From CAYPCH01 sp964409165 (GTDB taxonomy: Bacteria; Bacillota; Clostridia; Acetivibrionales; Acetivibrionaceae): DNA of 36,062 nt. The stretch spans positions 1 through 36,062 of the forward strand of contig CAYPCH010000023.1 in NCBI GenBank assembly GCA_964409165.1. The letters are read 5' to 3'. Position numbers and translations under genes: made by a program. Shown here one piece after another: positions 23,699 through 32,170 of the stretch; within the stretch, counting starts at the first letter, position 1; each line of letters begins with the position of its first letter. Below the pieces are notes generated by a model. That model was not told the origin of the DNA and did no database searches. It worked only from the letters and a program-made list of their open reading frames with translations.

Positions 23699-25054
23699 TT
23701 AAAATGTCAATTTGAATTCGGTACCTTTATCGGGCTCGCTCTTAACCGATATGTCAAAGCCGTGAAGCTCGCATATTCTTTTTACAACAAAAAGCCCTAT
23801 GCCGTTTCCACTTGTATCTTTTGTTCTTGCCTCGTCAACTCTGTAAAAGTTATCAAATATGAAAGGAAGGTCTTTTTTGCTTATTCCTATACCGTTATCT
23901 TTTACAACAAGACTAATCCTGTCATTGTGGCACTGTGTTTCAATTGTCAGGAGTCCGTCATTTTTCCCGTATTTTATTCCGTTATCAACGAGGTTTATTA
24001 GGACTTCATGGAACATTTCCCTATCAAGATTTACAGAAAAATGTCTGTCGCTGTTATTTAAGAGTTTTATGTTCATTTTTTGTGCTGATGGCGTAAATAT
24101 TTTAAGTATACTTTCAATTTCATCGTAAAGACATACAGATGTTACCTTAAGTTGGATTTCCTCAAGTCTTTCAGAAGTAAGCAAAGACTTTACAAGGGAA
24201 GACATTCTGTCTATTTCGGAGTTTATATCTAAAAGGAATTCCTTTATTGTTTCAATGTCGGTTTCTCCCCCATATATAAGAGAATCAATAAGTGCTTTGA
24301 TAGAGGCCAGAGGGGTTTTTAGTTCATGGGAGACATCGCTTAAAAATCTTTTGCGGCTTGTCTCGAGCTTATGAAGTTCCTTGCTCATTAGGTTGAAGGT
24401 TGTTGCGAGAACACCGATTTCATCCTTTCTTTTTATATCAGCAACAACTCCCATATTACCCTTCAATATTTCGTGGGATGCTTTTGTGAGTTCTTTTATT
24501 GGTTTTATAATTCTTTCACCCATGAGGACAGAAAGAATTATTACAGCAATCAATACAGTTGCTGAGATAAGAATTATTGCATTTGTGAAGTTTGAGATTT
24601 CTTGATATACTTCATCGACGTAGGCGGAAATCAATATTATTCCGAACATTTCATTCTTGGAAAGCACGGGAGATGCAAACATAGCTATATTTCTGTCGTT
24701 ATACGTATAGTATCCTATCGAAGACGTCATGTTACCAAGTACGTTTCTGATTTCCACATTGGTTATTTTTCTGCTTTCAAGTTGATTCATGCTGTCTGCA
24801 AGGACTGTCCCTTCATTATCAAGGTACAGGATCCGGACTTGCATATTTCCGGAGTTACTGATAAGATTTGATACCTTTATATTGGTTTCTACCTTTGAGG
24901 ACAAAAATTCGGCAACTCCCGTATAAAAGTTTTCTGTTTTGTCAAACTGTATTTTTCTGTAGGAAAGGATAAGAAGGACATCTATCACGGTAATTGCTAT
25001 AATGAAAATCATGGCATATGTTAAGGCAAGATTAAGACTTAATTTCTTAATCAT
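23699..25054 (-). CDS. Membrane sensor histidine kinase (OmpR-partner type)
   Basis: 451 aa: transmembrane helix about 9-31, extracytoplasmic sensor about 32-156, second helix about 157-178, HAMP about 179-231, HisKA with phosphoacceptor H243 in SDVSHELKTPLASIK, and HATPase_c with NLVDNGIKYG, DNGIGISKKDLPFIFDNFYR and GNGIGLFVVKRI. The ATG at 25054 overlaps the stop of the upstream regulator gene in an ATGA, so translation is coupled. An in-frame upstream ATG at 25093 lies inside the regulator. The signal sensed is unknown; its neighbours are envelope proteins. Confidence 0.92.
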   Translation of the reverse strand: MIKKLSLNLALTYAMIFIIAITVIDVLLILSYRKIQFDKTENFYTGVAEFLSSKVETNIKVSNLISNSGNMQVRILYLDNEGTVLADSMNQLESRKITNVEIRNVLGNMTSSIGYYTYNDRNIAMFASPVLSKNEMFGIILISAYVDEVYQEISNFTNAIILISATVLIAVIILSVLMGERIIKPIKELTKASHEILKGNMGVVADIKRKDEIGVLATTFNLMSKELHKLETSRKRFLSDVSHELKTPLASIKALIDSLIYGGETDIETIKEFLLDINSEIDRMSSLVKSLLTSERLEEIQLKVTSVCLYDEIESILKIFTPSAQKMNIKLLNNSDRHFSVNLDREMFHEVLINLVDNGIKYGKNDGLLTIETQCHNDRISLVVKDNGIGISKKDLPFIFDNFYRVDEARTKDTSGNGIGLFVVKRICELHGFDISVKSEPDKGTEFKLTF

Positions 25055-25734
25055 TCTACGGTATCCTTCCTCATGAAATAACCCACGCCCCATTTTGTTC
25101 TGATTTTTGAAGGGCTTGACGGGTCATCCTCTATCTTTTCCCTGAGTTTGCTTATGTGAACATCGACGGTACGTGTATCACATTCAAGTTCATTCCATAC
25201 AAGGTCGAATATTCTTTCCCTTGACAGGACAATACCCCTGTTCTTAGCCAGTATTTTCAGTATATCGAACTCTTTGGCAGTCAGATAAATTTCAGTTGCT
25301 CCTTTATGTGCTGTTCTGCACGGTATATTTATTCTAAGATTGTCTATTTCTATTATTTCGTTGTCTTTATCTGACAGGGAGGCCCTTCTTAGAAGTGAAT
25401 TTATACGTGCTATAAGCACACGTGTATTAAAAGGTTTTGTAACATAATCGTCCGCACCTAGTTCCAACCCCAATACCATATCAGCATAATCGTCTTTTGC
25501 AGTAAGCATTATAACAGGAGTATTGGTGGTTTGTCTTACTCTCTTTAAAAAGGTTATTCCGTTGACTTCAGGCAACATTATATCTAAGAGTACAAGGTCT
25601 ATCTTTTCCTTTTTCAGTGTAGCAAGACCTTCCGCTCCATCATGTGCGGTAAAAACATTAAACCCCTCTTTTAAAAGACTGGATTTCAGCCCTTTAACCA
25701 GGAGTTTTTCGTCGTCAACAATGAGAATGTTCAT
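25051..25734 (-). CDS. OmpR/PhoB-family response regulator
   Basis: 227 aa. The receiver domain has the acidic pair D7/D8, phosphoacceptor D51 (in LVLLDIMLPEVNG) and K100 (in DDYVTKPFN). The winged-helix DNA-binding domain contains LTAKEFDILKILAKNRGIVL and DTRTVDVHISKLREKIE, ending with the wing WGVGYF. GGAGGAAGCCT before the ATG is a good ribosome site. It is the first gene of a probable four-gene minus-strand operon: regulator, kinase, SIMPL protein, lipoprotein. Confidence 0.94.
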   Translation of the reverse strand: MNILIVDDEKLLVKGLKSSLLKEGFNVFTAHDGAEGLATLKKEKIDLVLLDIMLPEVNGITFLKRVRQTTNTPVIMLTAKDDYADMVLGLELGADDYVTKPFNTRVLIARINSLLRRASLSDKDNEIIEIDNLRINIPCRTAHKGATEIYLTAKEFDILKILAKNRGIVLSRERIFDLVWNELECDTRTVDVHISKLREKIEDDPSSPSKIRTKWGVGYFMRKDTVE

Positions 25735-25774
25735 AGGCTTCCTCCATAAGTAATGAGTATTTGACTCAAGTCCT

Positions 25775-25783
25775 ATTCTATCA
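25775..25783 (-). promoter_or_regulatory. Possible extended -10 promoter of the two-component operon
   Basis: On the minus strand TGATAGAAT resembles an extended -10 about 40 bp upstream of the regulator start; no good -35 is seen. Confidence 0.35.
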
Positions 25784-25832
25784 CAATATGGTTTTTAGAG
25801 GAATAGCAATGTATGGAGAAGGTATAACAGCT

Positions 25833-27086
25833 TTATATCTTGTATTTTCTGAATTTATTGTCAAGTTCTTGTACAAGCACTTCAAGATCCTGGGATGAAG
25901 ACTTCATGTCTTCAATATATTTCAACTGAGTTTCAATGGTTGCAGCAATCTCCTGGCTTGATGAGGCTGTTTCAAGCGAAACGGAAGATATGTGTTCTAT
26001 AGAGGTGATAACCTCATCTTTGTCACTCTTCATTTTTGTTACCGATTGATTTACCTCATTAATTTTATTTACAACTGAGTTAATTGCGTTGGCTATATCA
26101 TTAAATGCTCTGTCTGTTATATTAACAGCGTTGTTTTGATCCTGAGAAACCTTTTTCATGACTCCCATTGAACTTATTGCCATCTGAGTTTCTTCCTGAA
26201 TACTATTCATAAGATTGTTTATTTCTTCGGTGGATTGTCTGCTCTGATCAGCAAGCTTTCGAACCTCTTCGGCAACTACTGCAAAACCTTTGCCGGCTTC
26301 GCCTGCTCTGGCAGCTTCTATTGCAGCATTTAATGCAAGAAGGTTTGTTTGTTCGGCTATATTCTCAATGGATTCTACAAAAAGTCCTATATCCTTAGTT
26401 GTATTTGTTAATTTTTCAACTACCAAAAATATTTTTTCCGAAGTATCCGTGTTTTCCTTTGATTTTTCACGAAGGACATTGACAGATTCGATACCGGCAT
26501 TTTTAAGTTCGCAGATTCTGTTAGTTTCATCTGTTACTTCATTATAACTAAGGTATACAAAGTTTATCTGCTCAGCTAACTTGTCCACTACTTTTACCCC
26601 TTGTTGGGCTTCAGCCGCCTGACTCGATGAAACCAGTGCTATATCATCAACAGTTTTTGAAACTTCAATGGCTGATTTAGATGCGTCTCCAGCAATAGAG
26701 CTGACGTTGTTTGTAGATTTTAGTATAGCTGAGGACAGATCATAGAAATTCTGTATAAGATTTTTTGTATCAGCAAGAGCTAAATTCACAAAAGATGCCA
26801 GTTTGCTAATGTATCCGTAGTTTCCCACTTCAATCTGGCTTGAATAATCGCCTTGATTTATCTTCTCAAGATCCTTGTTTATTTTACTAATAATTCTTTT
26901 AAAAGTCATATCGGTTGCTGTCTTGATTATAAGAGCTACAATAATGCAGGTTCCTGCGCTGGAAAAGAACGCAGGTGGTCGGTCAGTCATTTTGTAGCTG
27001 AATAGTCCCAAACCGATAGCAATAACAAAAACAATAAAATATGCCACTCTGATAGGGTTAATAAGTTCCTTGAAAGAACTCTTCAT
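25833..27086 (-). CDS. Methyl-accepting chemotaxis protein without extracellular sensor
   Basis: 417 aa. Two hydrophobic helices (about 12-31 and 38-58) are joined by a loop of only a few residues, so there is no ligand-binding domain outside the cell. A short HAMP-like linker follows, then the signalling hairpin with the conserved tip EQTNLLALNAAIEAARAGEA and GKGFAVVAEEVRKLADQS. Such receptors usually sense internal or membrane-related signals or serve as partners of other receptors. TGGAGG lies ahead of the ATG. It is divergent from a second chemoreceptor gene. Confidence 0.92.
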   Translation of the reverse strand: MKSSFKELINPIRVAYFIVFVIAIGLGLFSYKMTDRPPAFFSSAGTCIIVALIIKTATDMTFKRIISKINKDLEKINQGDYSSQIEVGNYGYISKLASFVNLALADTKNLIQNFYDLSSAILKSTNNVSSIAGDASKSAIEVSKTVDDIALVSSSQAAEAQQGVKVVDKLAEQINFVYLSYNEVTDETNRICELKNAGIESVNVLREKSKENTDTSEKIFLVVEKLTNTTKDIGLFVESIENIAEQTNLLALNAAIEAARAGEAGKGFAVVAEEVRKLADQSRQSTEEINNLMNSIQEETQMAISSMGVMKKVSQDQNNAVNITDRAFNDIANAINSVVNKINEVNQSVTKMKSDKDEVITSIEHISSVSLETASSSQEIAATIETQLKYIEDMKSSSQDLEVLVQELDNKFRKYKI

Positions 27087-27436
27087 AAGGATACCTCCAT
27101 TATATTTTTAAAAGAACATAAATAAAAGATTTGGTATTATTATAGTAATGAATTCATGCGACATGTATAGTTTTAATATATATATATTTTCTATATCAAA
27201 ACTATAAAATCCTCTTTTTTTATTATTTTATTTTATACTAATCACGAAAAAGGTTACATAAAACCATAAATAAAACTCTTAAAGTAGAGTTTGCCAAAAT
27301 AGATGATAAATTATGGCAATGGACAGTTTTCGCCTATTATGCAGTTAATAATTATCTTTGATATGACGATAATTATAACGAAGTAAAAGTAAAAAAGCAA
27401 AGGACAAATCATTAATAATTATGGGGTGTACTAAGA
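27087..27436. other. Divergent regulatory region between two chemoreceptor genes
   Basis: 350 nt, very AT-rich, without a gene. A 9-bp inverted repeat (TATAGTTTT 27166-27174, AAAACTATA 27198-27206) encloses an alternating TA stretch. Both chemoreceptor promoters should lie here. A loose sigma-D-like pair (TAAA, then GATGATAA) near 27290-27312 has spacing too long to call. Confidence 0.45.
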
Positions 27437-29569
27437 ATGATCAAAAAAACATATATTATGTTAATAAAAAAATTAAAGAAAATTAATATTATTGGTGTTT
27501 TTAAAAAGCTTAAAGAAAAGACATTAGCCATAATTGGATTTATTGTCGAGAACTTAAAGCTTATAAGAAAAATCAAAGTTAAGTACAGATTATTGGTATC
27601 ATTCCTGATTTTGTCCATAATACCTTTAATAATTCTTGGCGTGGTTTCTTTTAGACTTTCAAAAGAATCCATCAACAAAAAAATAGAATCATATTCTGTT
27701 GAAATATTGGATCAGGCAAAAAATAATGTTTACAACAACATAGACAAGGTTGGAACTTATGCTTCCGAAATTTCTGATTCAGTCGATACTCAGAGTAATA
27801 TGACAATTCTTAATAAAGGTGCAGATGAGAATGAAGAACTGAAAGCTACAACGGAATTAAGAAGTATATTATCAAGAAAACTCGCTTCGGTAAGTTCTAT
27901 AAGTTTTGCAGGTATATATTTGGAAGGCAAAATAGCAGACTATTCAATTAATCATGACCTTCATGAGTATTTAAAAAGTGAAGAGGCAACAATTAAGGAA
28001 ATTGCAAGAACAGGACAAGGAGCACCTGTTTGGACAACAATAAAATATGCTGAATCTTATTATATTATCTGTACAAAAGTTATAAATAGCACAAATACAG
28101 GGAAAGAACTTGGTTGCATTTTTTTGGGGTTAAAAAATGAAAGTTTTTTGGATGTATATGAAACCATAAACCTTGGAGATGGTTCCGACCTGTTTATCAT
28201 TGACTCTGAGGGGAGCTATGTTTCGAACAGGAGCGAAGAAGGATTGGGAGAAGTCTATGAAGAGGAGGATTTAATCAAGCTGTTGATGAATGCGAACAAG
28301 GTTTCAGCGACTTTTGATTATAATAATACTTTGGTTTCTTTCAAACCTGTTGACAAAACTGATTGGTTATTGATAAGCAGAATTCCGTATGCATATATTA
28401 ACAAGGAAGCTGACCAAATAATGCTATGGGTAATAGTTGTAATTATAATATGTACTCTAGTCTCCGTTTTATTCTCATTAATCATATCCTTGAGCATATC
28501 AGTACCTTTGGAAAAGATGACAAAGCTGATTAAGCAGGCTGAACAAGGAAACTTGGCGTTAAGTATTGAAGATGATAACGGGGATGAATTTGCGGATGTA
28601 ATCAGGGGATTTAATAATATGCTCGGAAGTATCCGTAAACTTATTGGACAGGTAGGCTATTCAACTCAAAAGGTTTTGGGGAATTCTGTGCTTGTTAACA
28701 CATCAGCAGATCAATCCTATATTGCTTCAAAACAAATAAGCGAAGTTATACAACAGGTGGCTATAGGAGCTTCAGAACAAGCTGAAAATGTTGCTGACTG
28801 TGCGGATAGTATACGATTACTATCAGAAGGCATCAATGTTGTTGAAGATAATATGGAGACAGTAGCTATGGTGGCAAGCAGCACAAAGGAGCTTAGCCAG
28901 GATGCTCTTAAAATAGTGAAATCGCTCAATGATAAAGCTTATCAGACAAGCACTGCTTCCGGTCAAGTAATCCAGGACATTACTGTTTTAAGTAAAAGCA
29001 TGGAGCAAATAGTGAAAATAGTGAAAACTATTTCACAGATTGCAGACCAGACAAACCTTTTATCGCTAAATGCAACTATTGAGGCTGCAAAAGCAGGTGA
29101 GGCAGGAAGAGGCTTTTCAGTTGTTGCAAGTGAGATAAAAAAGCTTGCTATACAGTCTAAGTTCTCATCTGAAGAAATCAGGGGCATAATTACCAATATT
29201 CTTGAGAAGACCAACAATACCAAAAAGGTTGCAGACAGTGCAAACAGTATAGTAGTTGAACAAATGAGCATTGTAAAGCAAACAGACGATTCCTTTAAAG
29301 CAATATACAATTCAATGGAAAGTCTTATGCAATGCGTTACGGATGTTTCCGTCAAGATTAATGATGTTCTGAAATCAAAGGAGAATGTTTCGGAATTCAT
29401 TAGTAACATTTCTGCAATTTCTCAGGAGAATGCGTCGATATCTCAGGAAGTTTCTGCTACAACCCAGCAACAGACTGCATTTTCCGAAGAATTATCAAAC
29501 CTCTCAAGAGGGCTTGACGAAATGGCGAAGAAGCTTTATGAAGCAATATCTGTTTTTAAAGTAGAGTAA
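27437..29569 (+). CDS. Methyl-accepting chemotaxis protein with Cache-like sensor
   Basis: 710 aa. An unusual 48-residue lysine-rich cytoplasmic N-terminus precedes helix one (about 53-73). An extracytoplasmic region of about 250 residues resembles a dCache sensor (including PVWTTIKYAESYYIICTKV and SFKPVDKTDWLLISRIPY). Helix two (about 329-352), HAMP and the signalling domain follow. The hairpin tip reads ADQTNLLSLNATIEAAKAGE, then GRGFSVVASEIKKLA, with Ser-Leu-Asn-Ala-Thr in place of the more common Ala-Leu-Asn-Ala-Ala. GGGGTG precedes the ATG. Ligand unknown. Confidence 0.92.
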   Translation: MIKKTYIMLIKKLKKINIIGVFKKLKEKTLAIIGFIVENLKLIRKIKVKYRLLVSFLILSIIPLIILGVVSFRLSKESINKKIESYSVEILDQAKNNVYNNIDKVGTYASEISDSVDTQSNMTILNKGADENEELKATTELRSILSRKLASVSSISFAGIYLEGKIADYSINHDLHEYLKSEEATIKEIARTGQGAPVWTTIKYAESYYIICTKVINSTNTGKELGCIFLGLKNESFLDVYETINLGDGSDLFIIDSEGSYVSNRSEEGLGEVYEEEDLIKLLMNANKVSATFDYNNTLVSFKPVDKTDWLLISRIPYAYINKEADQIMLWVIVVIIICTLVSVLFSLIISLSISVPLEKMTKLIKQAEQGNLALSIEDDNGDEFADVIRGFNNMLGSIRKLIGQVGYSTQKVLGNSVLVNTSADQSYIASKQISEVIQQVAIGASEQAENVADCADSIRLLSEGINVVEDNMETVAMVASSTKELSQDALKIVKSLNDKAYQTSTASGQVIQDITVLSKSMEQIVKIVKTISQIADQTNLLSLNATIEAAKAGEAGRGFSVVASEIKKLAIQSKFSSEEIRGIITNILEKTNNTKKVADSANSIVVEQMSIVKQTDDSFKAIYNSMESLMQCVTDVSVKINDVLKSKENVSEFISNISAISQENASISQEVSATTQQQTAFSEELSNLSRGLDEMAKKLYEAISVFKVE

Positions 29570-29779
29570 ATTGAAATGGTAAATTTATATAAAATGTCGT
29601 ATATTGTCTATAAAACTGTTTTGTTTTTTCAATTCTCTGTCAAAAGGCATAAAAGTATGATAGTATAGTAATAAGTGAAATAGTAACGGAAGTTATACTT
29701 TCAACATTACATAACATCATACAAAAATACAAAAGGAAAATATTTTTTGTAACGTTTTGATAGAGGTATAGGTATAGAT

Positions 29780-30973
29780 ATGGGAAGAGAAAGGGTAATA
29801 TTTCTTGTTGATATGAATGCGTTTTTTATTGCCTGTGAAATGGCCAGAAATCCTGAGCTGAAGGGCAAGCCAGCGGCAGTTGCGGGGGACCCGAAAAAAC
29901 GTACGGGTATTGTTCTTACTGCAAACTACGAGGCACGCAAGTATAAAGTAAAAACTACCATGCTTATACATGAAGCTCGAAGATTATGCCCAAGTATTGT
30001 CTTTGTCCCGCCTGACCACAAACACTACGAAAAGATGTCAAAGGAAGTAATGAATATTCTGTCGGAGTACTCTCCCGTAATACAGCAAAACAGTATTGAT
30101 GAGGCTTGGATGGATATGACGGGATGCGAAGCTTTATTCGGCAAGCCTGTGGATGCTGCAACTAAAATCATGAAGGATATAATGGATAGACTTGACCTTT
30201 GGTGTTCTATCGGCATTTCAGAGAACAAATTTCTTGCCAAAATGGCATCTGAGCTAAAAAAGCCCTTAGGCATTTCTGAACTGTGGAAGAAGGATTTGAA
30301 GGATAAACTTTGGCCTCTTTGCGTAAGAGAGATGTATGGTATTGGAAAACAGACCGAAAAAACTCTTCAGGCACTTGGAATGTATACAATAGGTGATATA
30401 GCTGTATGTGATGCGAAGCTTCTCGGTAAGGTTCTGGGAAAGCGTGGAATAGAAATACACAAACTGGCTAATGGCGAGGACTATTCTTTTGTAACTGAAA
30501 ATCCCGAGTGTAAGAATAAATCCGTCAGCAGATCTACAACACTAAAAAGTAATACTACTGACCTTGAGTATGCAAAGACAGTTTTGATGACATTATCTGA
30601 GGAAGTAGGAACCGAGGCAAGAAAGAAAAACTATAAGGGCAAAACCGTATCCATAGTGATAAAATACAGCGACTTCAAAATATTGAACAGACAAAAATCA
30701 ATGCAACCTACATATCTGACTAAAGACATATACAATATAGGAGTGGAATTGCTCGGGGAAAACTGGAATGCGAGCCGTCCTGTAAGGCTTATAGGTATTG
30801 CATTAACCAATATTTGTGATGAAGCCGAACAGATATCCATATTTGATATGTCTGGAGGTCAAGTATATGATAGTAAAGATGAAAAGCTGGAAAAGGCTGT
30901 TGATACAATAAGGGAAAGATTTGGTGCAGATGCTGTTAAAAGAGCAAAAGTACTTAAGAATGGTGTAGTGTAA
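29780..30973 (+). CDS. dinB: Y-family DNA polymerase (DinB/Pol IV type)
   Basis: Translesion DNA polymerase, 397 aa. Catalytic carboxylates are D11 in FLVDMNAFF and D107/E108 in NSIDEAWMD, with F16 at the steric-gate position that excludes ribonucleotides. The usual second Asp of the first motif (DMD) is Asn here, as in some clostridial relatives. Thumb (MYGIGKQTEKTLQALGM) and little-finger domains follow. Near the C-terminus QISIFDM fits the beta-clamp binding motif. No LexA box of the Firmicute type (CGAAC...GTTC) was seen upstream. Its stop overlaps the next start (TAATG), so it is coupled with the VanZ-like gene. Confidence 0.92.
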   Translation: MGRERVIFLVDMNAFFIACEMARNPELKGKPAAVAGDPKKRTGIVLTANYEARKYKVKTTMLIHEARRLCPSIVFVPPDHKHYEKMSKEVMNILSEYSPVIQQNSIDEAWMDMTGCEALFGKPVDAATKIMKDIMDRLDLWCSIGISENKFLAKMASELKKPLGISELWKKDLKDKLWPLCVREMYGIGKQTEKTLQALGMYTIGDIAVCDAKLLGKVLGKRGIEIHKLANGEDYSFVTENPECKNKSVSRSTTLKSNTTDLEYAKTVLMTLSEEVGTEARKKNYKGKTVSIVIKYSDFKILNRQKSMQPTYLTKDIYNIGVELLGENWNASRPVRLIGIALTNICDEAEQISIFDMSGGQVYDSKDEKLEKAVDTIRERFGADAVKRAKVLKNGVV

Positions 30974-32097
30974 TGGTAGATATACCTTTTTATTTTATAT
31001 TTTTAATCGTCGTTTTAGTCTGGTTTTTTGCAAGGTTTGTCATAATCGTAAAAAACAAGACCTTTAATATTTTCAGAGAGCTTTACTTCTCTGCCTTCAT
31101 AGTATATTTTCTTATGGTTATCAGTGTTACCTTTTTTCCTATGATAATCTTTTTTGGAGATCAATCTTTCAAAAGCTTAAACCTAATCCCCATGACAGAA
31201 ACAATTGACATGTTTAATAGAAATTTGGAGAGTGCACTTTTTAATGTTGTAGGCAACATTCTGATGTTTATGCCCCTGGGGTTTTCAATTCCTGTAATGT
31301 ACAAAAAAGGTGAGAATTTGGGTAAGGTTATTTTATACGGACTATGCGGGTCGCTTCTTATTGAGAGCCTACAGTATTTTATGAGCATCAGGATAACCGA
31401 TATAGATGATGTGATTTTTAATACAATCGGTGCTGCATCAGGATATGCAGTTTTTAAATTTACAAAGGCAATCATGAAAAAGGTTAAGCTGACAAGCTTG
31501 GTTCAAAAGCTTCAGTATCAGGGGAATCAGAGTGTTATATTAACAGCGCTGAAACCACTGTCGATTATTGTTATATTGAGTTTTACTGTGGTTTTTGGTG
31601 CCATTTATAATGTTACTTATTCTTCCGAGCTTACCGACAAGGAACTTGCTATTATGTGCCTTGGTCTTCAAGATGGCAAGTTTATTTTATCAAAGGATCA
31701 TGATGATAGAAGGTATATTCTTACAAGCGGCAAATATGATAATTATGAACTGCTGGAGGTTGAAACCTTTGAGAAAGTTTTCCGTACAAGATATTTTGCA
31801 TTGTCTTCCGATAGCATTAAAATAGAGAATAATGAAAGCTCATATAATCTTGAAATAGAATATAAAGGGTCGACAGATAGCTATGTTAGTTATATTTACG
31901 GTAATAGTGCTGAAGTTTCTAAAATATCTATAAAATATAAAGATAAAGAATATTCAGAGGACATATCCGCGTCCCCTTACTTTCTTGTTGTGTATCCATA
32001 TGAAACAGATGATTACATGGATATGGCAGAGAATTTGGATATCAGGTTTTATGATGGGGGAGGGAAAGATATAACAAGCCTTTTCAGAAAGCAGTAA
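30973..32097 (+). CDS. VanZ-like membrane protein with C-terminal extracytoplasmic domain
   Basis: 374 aa. About four hydrophobic helices in residues 5-165 form a VanZ-like domain with its characteristic segments (NVVGNILMFMPLGFSIP and SLLIESLQYF, then DIDDVIFNTIGAASGY). A further helix near 198-215 is followed by a polar region of about 160 residues, probably outside the cell. VanZ proteins give low-level glycopeptide resistance in some contexts, but most homologues have no assigned role. It is translationally coupled to dinB, an odd pairing with no obvious functional logic. Confidence 0.8.
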   Translation: MVDIPFYFIFLIVVLVWFFARFVIIVKNKTFNIFRELYFSAFIVYFLMVISVTFFPMIIFFGDQSFKSLNLIPMTETIDMFNRNLESALFNVVGNILMFMPLGFSIPVMYKKGENLGKVILYGLCGSLLIESLQYFMSIRITDIDDVIFNTIGAASGYAVFKFTKAIMKKVKLTSLVQKLQYQGNQSVILTALKPLSIIVILSFTVVFGAIYNVTYSSELTDKELAIMCLGLQDGKFILSKDHDDRRYILTSGKYDNYELLEVETFEKVFRTRYFALSSDSIKIENNESSYNLEIEYKGSTDSYVSYIYGNSAEVSKISIKYKDKEYSEDISASPYFLVVYPYETDDYMDMAENLDIRFYDGGGKDITSLFRKQ

Positions 32098-32170
32098 ATA
32101 GACTCATATAAATTGCTGTAAATAATTGAAACATCAGATAATGTAATAACAAATAATGGAGGTGCTGTTT

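Noticed and set aside
27290..27312. Sigma-D (flagellar) promoter for the chemoreceptor at 27437
   Set aside because: TAAA and GATGATAA are present, but the spacing of about 18 is too long and the -10 match incomplete.
29570..29779. LexA/SOS box upstream of dinB
   Set aside because: No sequence close to the Firmicute consensus CGAAC-N4-GTTCG could be found in the 210-nt upstream region.
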